From: Bacillota bacterium
Lineage (GTDB): Bacteria > Bacillota > Bacilli > Paenibacillales > NBRC-103111
Assembly: GCA_023386955.1 (NCBI GenBank)
Contig: JAEWIS010000044.1
Span: forward strand, 124,001-188,000
DNA length: 64,000 nucleotides
Direction: 5' to 3'
Both the position numbers and the translations under genes were made by a program. The notes beneath the pieces were generated by a model. The model did no database searches and was not told where the DNA came from. It was given only the letters and a program-made list of their open reading frames with translations. Positions 1-6,946 of this stretch are shown here, piece by piece (positions within the stretch are counted from its first letter, which is position 1; every line of letters starts with the position of its first letter).

Positions 1-2
1 TG

Positions 3-614
3 ACCCTGGCGGTGGAAATTGGGCTGGCCCTGGCTGCCATTCTTTTCGTGAAGCGGATGAGTGAGCTCTTGACGGTGGCCAAGGTGCTGCCCGATATGGA
101 TAATAAATTTTCCAAGGTACGGCCTCATGTGGTGACGGATTCCCATGACTGCCCGCAGATCAGCATGTTTACTGTGGAGGGAGCGCTGTTCTTCGGTGCG
201 GCCAAGCATTTTGAGAACACGATTATGCAGACCATGCACCGCAAGCCCAAGGTGATGATTCTGCTGATGAAAAAGGTTCCTTTTATGGATATCACGGGGG
301 AACGGAATCTGTCCGCATTGGTCCGGTACGTCTCCGCTTCCGGAGGAACGGTGCTGATCTCGGGCATCCAGAAGCAGCCTCTGGACATGATGGCCAATAC
401 GGGCCTGCTTGCCAAGCTGGGGGAGCAGCAGCTGTTCGAGCATACCGGAGATGCCATTGATTATGCCTTGACCCGGCTGGACATGGGCCGTTGCGCCGGC
501 TGCAAGCATTTTGCCTTCCGGGAATGTGCTGAATTTTCGGGTATTCCGGCAGTACAGCCAGGCTTCGCAGCCAAAGCCGCCGCGGCGAAGAAGAAGGTTA
601 ATCTGGGCGTGTAA
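3..614 (+). CDS. SulP family anion transporter, C-terminal part with STAS domain (5' truncated by window edge)
   Basis: The reading frame is open from the first bases, so the membrane part of the transporter lies before the window. What remains is the end of a last hydrophobic segment (about the first 20 residues) followed by a cytoplasmic STAS domain, recognisable from the alternating beta/alpha pattern and the MDITG stretch where STAS domains carry their regulatory loop. SulP proteins move sulfate, bicarbonate or similar anions across the cytoplasmic membrane, and the STAS domain regulates or anchors them. The tail after the STAS domain has a small cysteine cluster (CAGC and a third Cys nearby) and ends in an Ala/Lys-rich stretch. 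The substrate cannot be told. The GTG at 12 is an internal codon, not a start. Confidence 0.8.
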   Translation, partial: TLAVEIGLALAAILFVKRMSELLTVAKVLPDMDNKFSKVRPHVVTDSHDCPQISMFTVEGALFFGAAKHFENTIMQTMHRKPKVMILLMKKVPFMDITGERNLSALVRYVSASGGTVLISGIQKQPLDMMANTGLLAKLGEQQLFEHTGDAIDYALTRLDMGRCAGCKHFAFRECAEFSGIPAVQPGFAAKAAAAKKKVNLGV

Positions 615-682
615 AGCACCACCTGCAGCTTTTCCGCATATGGATAAAGGAGATCTTGCGGAAAAAGGGGTGCATGGCATTG

Positions 683-985
683 ATGCAGATGGTTCCAATT
701 CCAGTTGAAGAGGGGAAAATCGCCATAGGTGTGGAGGTCAAGCTGCCCAAAACCACCTTATTGGCCGTAGCTACGGACAAAGGCTACATCATGTGCGGAG
801 CGTTGGATGTGGGGCTGTTGAATGACCAGCTGGCGGACCGGAGGATCATTGCAGGCAGAGCGGTAGGGGTGCGGACGCTGGAGCAGCTGCTGGCAGCACC
901 GATGGAGTCCGTCACGCATGAGGCCAAGGCATTGGGTATTGAGCCGGGCATGAGCGGTCTTGAGGCCATCAAGCGAATGTTCTGA
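683..985 (+). CDS. yunC: YunC family protein (DUF1805)
   Basis: A 100-residue protein that matches from memory the Bacillus subtilis YunC family along its whole length: KLPKT near the N-terminus, GYIMCGALDV in the middle, AGRAVGVRT, and a GMSG motif near the C-terminus. The molecular function of this small cytoplasmic family is not established. The ATG at 683 is chosen because it gives the usual distance to the KLPKT motif (21 residues before it) and has AAAAAGGGG upstream. An ATG at 674 and a TTG at 656 with its own AAAGGAG are alternative starts in the same frame. It follows the SulP gene by about 70 bases in the same direction and is closed by a strong terminator. Confidence 0.85.
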   Translation: MQMVPIPVEEGKIAIGVEVKLPKTTLLAVATDKGYIMCGALDVGLLNDQLADRRIIAGRAVGVRTLEQLLAAPMESVTHEAKALGIEPGMSGLEAIKRMF

Positions 986-1060
986 CTTGGCCCCCAAACG
1001 GATATGATGCTTCGAAGCAAAAGACATAACTAAACGGGGCTCTTCAACAAGCACCGAAAT

Positions 1061-1106
1061 AAAAAGGTTGGGCAGAAAAACCTGCGTTTTTCTGCCCAAC
1101 CTTTTT
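1061..1106 (+). terminator. Rho-independent terminator after yunC
   Basis: A perfect 20-bp inverted repeat with a 6-base loop (CCTGCG). The arms begin and end in five A and five T, so the hairpin can stop transcription on either strand. It lies 75 bases after the yunC stop. Confidence 0.92.
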
Positions 1107-1330
1107 GTGGCTTCCCTTAGCAACCCGAAACCCAGATTCAATGGTGAAAGTGGACGGCGATGCCGCCCTTCGTCTTACACCCCCGCCCAACGTTGAAGGT
1201 GTGAACCTGCAGGAGAAAATCAGCTAAAGTGGCAGGGATGCATACATGTAAACGAAAGTACCCCACCTGCATTCGTACGCGTATTCGGCATTTTCGTTTC
1301 TGGTAATGGGTGCAAGGACGTGAGGGATTC

Positions 1331-1513
1331 TAACGGAACAGAGCGACTCTTAGACGGCAAAAATGACCTCTGTGGTTTTTTAACGGAGCTCTCCGACCCT
1401 TAGCGGGATCATAATGGAGGAAAAGTAGACAAAATTGGCTCTAAGGGTCGCTGAGTGCCGTTACATTTTAAATTCGCCGGATTGTGCTGGCTAAGAGTCG
1501 TTGAGTTCCGTTA
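1331..1513. repeat. Cluster of four 23-nt TAACGG elements in a gene-free stretch
   Basis: The stretch 986-1808 holds no gene I can support. After the terminator it contains four copies of a 23-base element that starts TAACGG and ends CTTAG. Copies at 1331-1353 and 1381-1403 point forward; those at 1441-1463 and 1491-1513 point backward. The outer pair is most alike, as is the inner pair, so the cluster is a nested inverted repeat. The same element type recurs in six other intergenic regions of the window. The rest, 1514-1808, shows no convincing ORF with a ribosome binding site. Confidence 0.75.
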
Positions 1514-1808
1514 CAGCCTCGCCGTGCGCGTCGCCGTCGTATTGCCCCATCGCGTCGCCCCATCGAGTCACCGTCCATAGCCGCCCTCCACAGTCCAGAC
1601 ACCAAACAAGGGCTGTCCAATCCGTCACACGGGATTCATACCGATTCGTCGAGAAACACTCTCTCCCGGAAAAGAGCTGAAGGTTTTCCTGCGGAAAATC
1701 CCCAGCCCTTCCCTTCCCGGTTTCTCCTGCCGAATCGGCTTTCCCCTTGAAGGAATTTGACAGCCCCGTTTGCGAACATACAGTGTAGCCACATGCTCAT
1801 GAAAGAGA

Positions 1809-2498
1809 TTATAAGGTGGTTTTACGCAGAAGGCTAAAGGATAAGCCGATGTAGACTACCGTAACCAGGGCAAACAGAGAGATGATGCGAATGGCGCCCA
1901 GATCGACGATAGCCTTCAGAATATCCGCCCACCATCCGTTGTAGGTGGCCAACAGCGTAAATACGGTGAAGACAATGAACAGTAATCCCAGAATGACGGT
2001 GGCCTTGGTGCCGCCCATTTTTCGGTAGAGGCAGCTGACAAGAAACCCGCTGAAGAACAAATGCATGATCAGGGAGAAGTAGAACCACAGCTCACTCATA
2101 AAGCCATGATCGCTGATAAAATACAGCCGGAAGAAGTAGAAGCTTTGGAACCAGCCTCCGATTTGGCCTTCAATGGCCGACATAATGACGATGATTAAAG
2201 CGGACACCAGCCCGGCTGCCCCGGCTACGGCAACTGTTCCCCAGAAATAATCGGTCCGGCGGACGCTCAGCCCAAGTGCAAAGGGGAAGGTCTGATGCAG
2301 GATGATCAACCCGATGATCATAAAGTAGATGAAGATGGAGGCCATACCGCCTGTGCTCACCGTGCTGTCTCCGTCATGAATGGCACCGGTGGTTAACAGG
2401 TTGATCAGAAAATTGCCGCCCACAATGATCCAGGGCAAGTACAACCAGGAAAACAGGTCTTTGCTTTGCATGCGTATTACACTCAGAGTGCGGTTCAT
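1809..2498 (-). CDS. ABC-2 type transporter permease subunit
   Basis: A 229-residue integral membrane protein with about six hydrophobic segments and no enzyme motif. Its start overlaps the stop of the ATP-binding gene by 4 bases, so it is translationally coupled as the third gene of a gntR-ATPase-permease operon. This arrangement is typical of YtrA/YhcF-type GntR operons, whose ABC systems often answer to cell-envelope stress or peptide antibiotics. The substrate is not visible. The conserved 'SVRRTDYFWGT' segment after the third membrane span is the kind of loop seen in small ABC-2 permeases. No terminator was seen downstream. Confidence 0.75.
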   Translation of the reverse strand: MNRTLSVIRMQSKDLFSWLYLPWIIVGGNFLINLLTTGAIHDGDSTVSTGGMASIFIYFMIIGLIILHQTFPFALGLSVRRTDYFWGTVAVAGAAGLVSALIIVIMSAIEGQIGGWFQSFYFFRLYFISDHGFMSELWFYFSLIMHLFFSGFLVSCLYRKMGGTKATVILGLLFIVFTVFTLLATYNGWWADILKAIVDLGAIRIISLFALVTVVYIGLSFSLLRKTTL

Positions 2499-3394
2499 TT
2501 GGAAGCAGCTCCTTTCGGGGCGGTTTTGTTCTCTTGGGTCAAATGGATAATCAGCTGCTGCAGGGACACAGGCGTCAGCTCCAGCCCCTGGTCCGCCGCC
2601 AGCTTCCGGTCGGAGGTGCTTATGCTGCCCATAACCGTAGCCGTAGCCAGCGCTCCCAGGGAATCGCGGCTCAGCACTTGTCTGCCATGGATAAAATCAT
2701 CCAGAACGGAAGCGCGTCCGGCAATGCTGAAGGCTCTGCCGCGGAGCTGCTCTGCATCCTCATTCAGAATAATTCTGCCCTGGTCGATCAGGAACACATG
2801 CTCCAGCATCTGGCTGACCTCATCAATCAGATGGGTGGACAGCACAACCGTGCGGGGATGCTCCGTGAAATCCTCCAGCAGCCGGTTATAGAACAAATTC
2901 CGGGCAACGGCGTCCAGCCCCAGATACGGCTCGTCAAAAATCGTCAGCGGTGCCCGGCTGGCCAGCCCGATAATGATTCCCACCGAGGAGAGCATCCCCC
3001 GGGAGAGCTTCTTAATCTTGCGCTTCAGGGGAAGCTGGAAATCCTCAATCAAGGAATATGCATAGTCCCGGTCCCAATTGGGATGGAACATCTCTGCCAC
3101 ATCCAGCGCATCCTTGACCTGATAGCTGTCGGGATACTTCTGGCTTTCCTTGACAAAGGAGATCCGGCTGAGGACGTTGTTGTTCTCATATGGCTCCTCC
3201 CCGAATACATGCAGGCTGCCGGAGCTGGGAAACAGCTGGCTGGTGATCATATGCATGATGGTGGTTTTGCCGGCGCCGTTGCGGCCCAGCAATCCGTATA
3301 TCTTCCCTTCCTCCAGGGAAATGCTGACATTGTCCACAGCCGTAAAGTCACCGTAGTGTTTGGTCAGCCCTTTGGTTTCCAGAATCAGACTCAT
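2495..3394 (-). CDS. ABC transporter ATP-binding protein
   Basis: The 299-residue ATPase subunit of an ABC-2 exporter. Walker A is GRNGAGKTT at residues 37-45, the signature is degenerate (LSRGM), and Walker B with the catalytic Glu is LTIFDEPYLGLD, followed by the switch His in STHLIDE. The last 80 residues form the extra C-terminal region common in drug- or lantibiotic-type ATPases. It sits between the GntR regulator (4-base overlap) and the permease (4-base overlap), so all three genes are one transcription unit. It would hydrolyse ATP on the inner membrane face to drive the neighbouring permease. Confidence 0.9.
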   Translation of the reverse strand: MSLILETKGLTKHYGDFTAVDNVSISLEEGKIYGLLGRNGAGKTTIMHMITSQLFPSSGSLHVFGEEPYENNNVLSRISFVKESQKYPDSYQVKDALDVAEMFHPNWDRDYAYSLIEDFQLPLKRKIKKLSRGMLSSVGIIIGLASRAPLTIFDEPYLGLDAVARNLFYNRLLEDFTEHPRTVVLSTHLIDEVSQMLEHVFLIDQGRIILNEDAEQLRGRAFSIAGRASVLDDFIHGRQVLSRDSLGALATATVMGSISTSDRKLAADQGLELTPVSLQQLIIHLTQENKTAPKGAASK

Positions 3395-3753
3395 CGTTTG
3401 TTCTCCCCTCTGCGTATCATATCCGCCAGTTCCCCGGCCGTAATGCCCAGCCGCTCCGCTTCCCGCATCATGGTGACCACGAACTGCTCATAGAACTGCT
3501 CCTGGCGCTTCTTGCGCACCTGCTCCCGTGCGGTTCCCGCCACAAACATGCCGATCCCCCGTTTCTTGTACAGAATCCCCTGATCCACTAGCAGATTGAC
3601 TCCCTTGGCGGCCGTTGCCGGATTGATATGGTAAAAGGCTGCAAACTGGTTGGTGGAAGGCACTTGGGATTCCTCAGGCAGAAGACCCTCCAGAATGTCA
3701 TCTTCGATGCGTTCGGCAATCTGCAGGAAGATGGGCTTGCTGTCATCAATCAT
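3391..3753 (-). CDS. GntR family transcriptional regulator (YtrA/YhcF type)
   Basis: A 120-residue short GntR protein: an N-terminal winged helix-turn-helix (about residues 10-75, with VPSTNQFAAFYHINPATA as the recognition region) and a short C-terminal helical tail, without the large ligand domain of FadR or HutC types. This is the layout of the YtrA subfamily, which represses adjacent ABC operons. It is the first gene of the operon, with a near-consensus promoter directly upstream, so self-regulation together with the ABC genes is likely. The inducer is unknown. Confidence 0.88.
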   Translation of the reverse strand: MIDDSKPIFLQIAERIEDDILEGLLPEESQVPSTNQFAAFYHINPATAAKGVNLLVDQGILYKKRGIGMFVAGTAREQVRKKRQEQFYEQFVVTMMREAERLGITAGELADMIRRGENKR

Positions 3754-3792
3754 GCCTTCACATCCTCGTTACTTAATTGGTTCATTACTCAT

Positions 3793-3828
3793 ATAACTAA
3801 CTATATAACCAACGATCCTGATTGTCAA
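3793..3828 (-). promoter_or_regulatory. Promoter of the gntR-ABC operon with possible operator
   Basis: On the minus strand a TTGACA box (3828-3823) is separated by exactly 17 bases from TATAGT (3805-3800), close to a consensus sigma-A promoter. The -10 region contains a direct repeat of GTTATAT one helical turn apart, a plausible binding site for the GntR protein made from the first gene. The operator role is inference. Confidence 0.7.
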
Positions 3829-4037
3829 GATCGGTATTCAAAAATCCTTCATGGCCTTATAGGCACCGGAGTTTGGAACGGGCTGCCCCCGTGTGTGGGT
3901 CAATCCGTTCAGTGTTCAATGCGGATTGGATGTTGAAAAGGTAACGCGGCGCAGCTTGGCCGAACTTGGCTTAACGTGGCTTGTGTAAGCGGCAGGCAAT
4001 GTCTGCTATTTAGTGCAGAAAGCCGAATTTGCCGAAA

Positions 4038-4173
4038 TAACGACGGAAAATGTCTGCTATGGCTTATAAGAAGCGGTGAAAGGGGGTGTTTTGGAGGAAT
4101 AACAGACATTTTATGTCGTTATCTTGATAAAAAAGTTCATTCGCCGCTTTTAGCAGACATTTGTTGTCCGCTA
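4038..4173. repeat. Three 22-23 nt TAAC/TAGC palindromic elements
   Basis: The gene-free stretch 3829-4273 between the gntR promoter and the uxaC terminator holds three short imperfect palindromes that start TAAC or TAGC and end GTTA or GCTA: 4038-4059, 4100-4121 and 4151-4173. All contain a GACAT or ATGTC core, and a further half element (AATGTCTGCTA) lies near 3999. They have the length and ends of the TAACGG elements elsewhere in the window. No gene is supported here. Confidence 0.65.
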
Positions 4174-4273
4174 TCATCCCTGCCTGCTTATGGAGCAAAG
4201 AGCGCCGCAGCCGTCTCTCCCCAACGGAACCTGAAGGCCCCGGCGAGCCGTACATAACCTCCCGTGGGATTGC

Positions 4274-4307
4274 AAAAAAGCCACCGGCGCCTAGAGGCAC
4301 CGGTGGC
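4274..4307 (-). terminator. Terminator of uxaC
   Basis: On the minus strand the arms GCCACCGG and CCGGTGGC (4307-4280), with an inner GCC/GGC extension, form a hairpin followed by a run of T (complement of 4274-4279). It begins 31 bases after the uxaC stop. Confidence 0.88.
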
Positions 4308-4337
4308 TTGGAAAAAAGCAGCCCGTGTAAAAATGGA

Positions 4338-5750
4338 CTATTGCAGGGACGGGAAGCCGAAGTAGTTCTTCGCGTTGTTGTAAGAGATATCGGAGACGAT
4401 GCCGCCCAGAAGCTCGATGTCCGCGGGGAACTCGCCGTTTTCTACCCATTCGCCGAACAGATTGCACAGAATCCGGCGGAAGTATTCGTGGCGGGTATAG
4501 GACAGGAAGCTGCGGGAGTCGGTCAGCATACCCACGAAGCGGCTCAGGAGACCCAGGTCGCCCAGCGTCTTCATTTGGTGGATCATGCCTTCCTTGGTAT
4601 CCAGGAACCACCATGCGGAGCCCAACTGGATCTTGCCGGCTACGCCGCCGCCTTGGAACGCGCCCATCAGGGTGCCCAATGCAGGCATATCCTTCGGATG
4701 CAGGGAGTACAGAATGGTCTTGGGCAGGCCAGCCTCTTGATCGATGGCATCCAGAAGACGGCTCAGCGGGTAAGCCACGCTGCTGTCGTTCATGGAGTCA
4801 TAACCGGTGTCCGGGCCCAGCTTGTTGAACATAACGGTGTTGTTGTTGCGGCCGGCGTTGATGTGATATTGCATCGCCCAGTTGTGCTCGGCATACAGCT
4901 TGCCCAGGAAAATCAGGGTATAAGCCTTGTATTTCTTTTCGTCCTCTTCGCTTACCGGGTTGCCTTGAAGGGCCTTGGCAAATACGTAACCGGCTTCCTC
5001 GCGGGAGGTCGGTGCGTACGGCACATAATCCAGAGCGTGGTCGGAAACCAGGCAGCCTGCGTCATGGAAGAACTGCACGCGGGATTCCAATGCGTTCAGC
5101 AGGTCTTCATAGGAATTGACCGGAGCGCCGACTACCTCGCCCAGCTTGGTCAGCCACGGCAGGAAGGTAGCGCGGTTAATTTCCAGTGCTTTATCAGGAC
5201 GGAACGAAGGCAGAACAGCCACTGGGAAGGAGGTATCTTCCTTCAGCTTCAGGTGGTATTCCAGGGAATCTACAGGATCGTCAGTGGTGCAAACCACTTT
5301 GACGTTGGAGTTCACGATCAGATCGCGGGCGCCGAAACCTTCGCCGGTCAGCTTGGCATTGGCTTTTTCCCAGATGGCAGGGGCATTCTGCTCATTCAGC
5401 ACATCATAGATGCCGAAGAAGCGCTGCAGCTCCAGGTGGGACCAGTGGAACAGCGGGTTGCCGATAGCAGTGGAGCAGGTTTTGACATACGCCAGGAATT
5501 TCTCGTAATCCGGAGCATCGCCGGTTACATAACGCTCTTCTACGCCGTTGGAGCGCATAGCTCTCCACTTGTAGTGGTCGCCGCCCAGCCAAACCTCGGT
5601 GATGTTCTTGTAGGTTTTGTTCTCATAGATTTCCTGCGGGCTCAAATGGCAGTGATAATCGATAATCGGCATGTTCTTGGCATAGTCATGATAGAGCTTT
5701 ACAGCCGTTTCGTTGGACAAGAGGAAATTTTCATCCAGAAAGGGTTTCAT
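4338..5750 (-). CDS. uxaC: Glucuronate isomerase
   Basis: A 470-residue protein of full family length. UxaC converts D-glucuronate to D-fructuronate and D-galacturonate to D-tagaturonate, the first step in using hexuronic acids from pectin and xylan side chains. The N-terminal IDYHCHLSP carries the metal-binding His pair of the amidohydrolase fold (residues 33 and 35). Other family stretches are CTTDDPVD, LPSFRPDK, SLHPKDMP and a C-terminal LTDSRSFLSY-type motif. It stands alone here, with its own terminator and a palindromic operator upstream, so the later pathway enzymes (uxuA/B, kdgK) must lie elsewhere. Confidence 0.95.
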   Translation of the reverse strand: MKPFLDENFLLSNETAVKLYHDYAKNMPIIDYHCHLSPQEIYENKTYKNITEVWLGGDHYKWRAMRSNGVEERYVTGDAPDYEKFLAYVKTCSTAIGNPLFHWSHLELQRFFGIYDVLNEQNAPAIWEKANAKLTGEGFGARDLIVNSNVKVVCTTDDPVDSLEYHLKLKEDTSFPVAVLPSFRPDKALEINRATFLPWLTKLGEVVGAPVNSYEDLLNALESRVQFFHDAGCLVSDHALDYVPYAPTSREEAGYVFAKALQGNPVSEEDEKKYKAYTLIFLGKLYAEHNWAMQYHINAGRNNNTVMFNKLGPDTGYDSMNDSSVAYPLSRLLDAIDQEAGLPKTILYSLHPKDMPALGTLMGAFQGGGVAGKIQLGSAWWFLDTKEGMIHQMKTLGDLGLLSRFVGMLTDSRSFLSYTRHEYFRRILCNLFGEWVENGEFPADIELLGGIVSDISYNNAKNYFGFPSLQ

Positions 5751-5821
5751 ATTGATCCTAGGCCACCTTCGTTAAAATATGGTTTTTTTGCGATTGCACA
5801 TCTACAAGTTTACTACAAATA

Positions 5822-5835
5822 TGTTAACGTGAACA
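5822..5835. promoter_or_regulatory. Palindromic operator upstream of uxaC (cre-like or LacI-type)
   Basis: TGTTAACGTGAACA is a near-perfect palindrome around a central ACGT, 72 bases before the uxaC start. It fits the CcpA catabolite-response consensus TGWNANCGNTNWCA with one mismatch, and equally the even palindrome of LacI-family hexuronate regulators. Either reading predicts control of uxaC by carbon source. A further GTGAACA half site lies at 5844-5850. Confidence 0.55.
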
Positions 5836-5907
5836 ATAGATAATGTGAACAGGTTGTGAGCAGTTTTTTCCGGCGTATTCCACCAGTGGGCGATTTCGGT
5901 TACAATA

Positions 5908-5951
5908 GGGTGTGTTTGAAAACTCCGAGTGGCGGGTTTTCAGACACGCCC
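5908..5951 (+). other. Strong hairpin just upstream of the TRIC-type gene
   Basis: An inverted repeat of about 18 bp (with G-T wobbles) around a short loop: GTGTTTGAAAAC pairs with GTTTTCAGACAC, extended outward by GGG/CCC. It ends 38 bases before the downstream ATG and has no T tract on either strand, so it is not a normal terminator. It may be a leader structure or a mobile palindrome. A TACAAT box at 5901-5906 would start transcription at the hairpin. Confidence 0.5.
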
Positions 5952-5989
5952 TGGGCAGGAATGAAGAGTAGAGGGGATACGTTGCAATC

Positions 5990-6628
5990 ATGCAGCTAAT
6001 TGAGATTTTTATTTATTTGGGCATCGTCGCGGCCGGAATTTCCGGGGCTGTAGTAGGCATTCAGAAGGAGATGGACCTCTTCGGGGTCACCAGCCTTTGT
6101 GTGGCTACTTCCTTGGGCGGCGGTATTGTCCGGGACCTGCTCATCGGGGTCATTCCGCCTGTTGCATTTGTTGAGCCCAAGTATTTCGGGGCCAGCCTGG
6201 CGGCCGGTTTGCTGACATGGGTATTTTACCCGTATATCAGCCGTTTTAACAATCTTCTGATGGTCTCTGACGCCGTGGGTCTGGGTGTGTTTACTGCCGT
6301 AGGGGCCAAAGCGGCCATCGGCCTGGGTTACGACGAGCCCTTCATCATCCTCTCGATGGGGCTGATTACCGGAATCGGCGGCGGCGTGGTGCGGGATGTG
6401 TTCAGCCGGGAGATTCCGTATGTCTTCCGCAAGGAGGTTTATGCAGTGGCCTCCATTCTAGGGGCGGGAAGCCTGGCGCTGATCCATGATTATGTCCCCG
6501 TTACCTTCGCTATGTACAGCTGCCTTCTGATCACCTTCCTGGTGCGGGTGCTGTGTGTGATGTATTCCGTTAACTTTCCCGTGTACCGGTTCCCGGACCG
6601 GAAGCAAGGCAAGCAGCAGGAGGGGTAG
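5990..6628 (+). CDS. Trimeric intracellular cation (TRIC) channel family protein (UPF0126)
   Basis: A 212-residue membrane protein with seven hydrophobic segments arranged as two similar halves. Each half has a glycine-rich motif followed by Arg-Asp (GGGIVRDLLIG near residue 48 and GGGVVRDVF near residue 128), the hallmark of bacterial TRIC channels, formerly UPF0126. Bacterial members conduct K+ and other monovalent cations; the physiological role in Bacillota is unclear. An in-frame ATG with GAGGGG upstream gives the usual length. It is a single gene with its own terminator, between uxaC on the other strand and the rhamnose operon. Confidence 0.88.
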   Translation: MQLIEIFIYLGIVAAGISGAVVGIQKEMDLFGVTSLCVATSLGGGIVRDLLIGVIPPVAFVEPKYFGASLAAGLLTWVFYPYISRFNNLLMVSDAVGLGVFTAVGAKAAIGLGYDEPFIILSMGLITGIGGGVVRDVFSREIPYVFRKEVYAVASILGAGSLALIHDYVPVTFAMYSCLLITFLVRVLCVMYSVNFPVYRFPDRKQGKQQEG

Positions 6629-6657
6629 GGCACGGGTGTTAAAATAAAAAATAGCAA

Positions 6658-6686
6658 CCGTTGGGCCGATGCCCGGCGGTTTTTTT
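6658..6686 (+). terminator. Terminator of the TRIC gene
   Basis: CCGTTGGGC and GCCCGGCGG form a 9-bp stem with loop CGAT, followed by seven T. Confidence 0.9.
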
Positions 6687-6946
6687 GTATGTCATTCAGA
6701 CGTTTCATAGAATCGCCCCTGACACGACTCGTTCACACCTTATCCACAGAAACAAAAGCAAACGGATGCTATAATAAAAATAAACAAAGGCAAGGAGGAA
6801 TGAAAGGGTTTTCATATCACATGTTTACATTTGAAAAATATTTACTATCACTTTAAAATTATTATTCAAAACGAAACAAAACCATGTTAGAATGGTCTCG
6901 TATAATCATTTTCCTATTGTGGACAAAGATGAAGGAGGCATATGGC

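Noticed and set aside
4161..5843. 560-codon open frame opposite uxaC
   Set aside because: It is the antisense shadow of a high-GC gene: no ribosome site, no recognisable domain, and uxaC on the other strand is certain.
6800..6856. 18-codon leader peptide before the rhamnose operon
   Set aside because: The AAGGAGGA sequence directly touches the ATG, too close for normal initiation, and the peptide has no run of regulatory codons.
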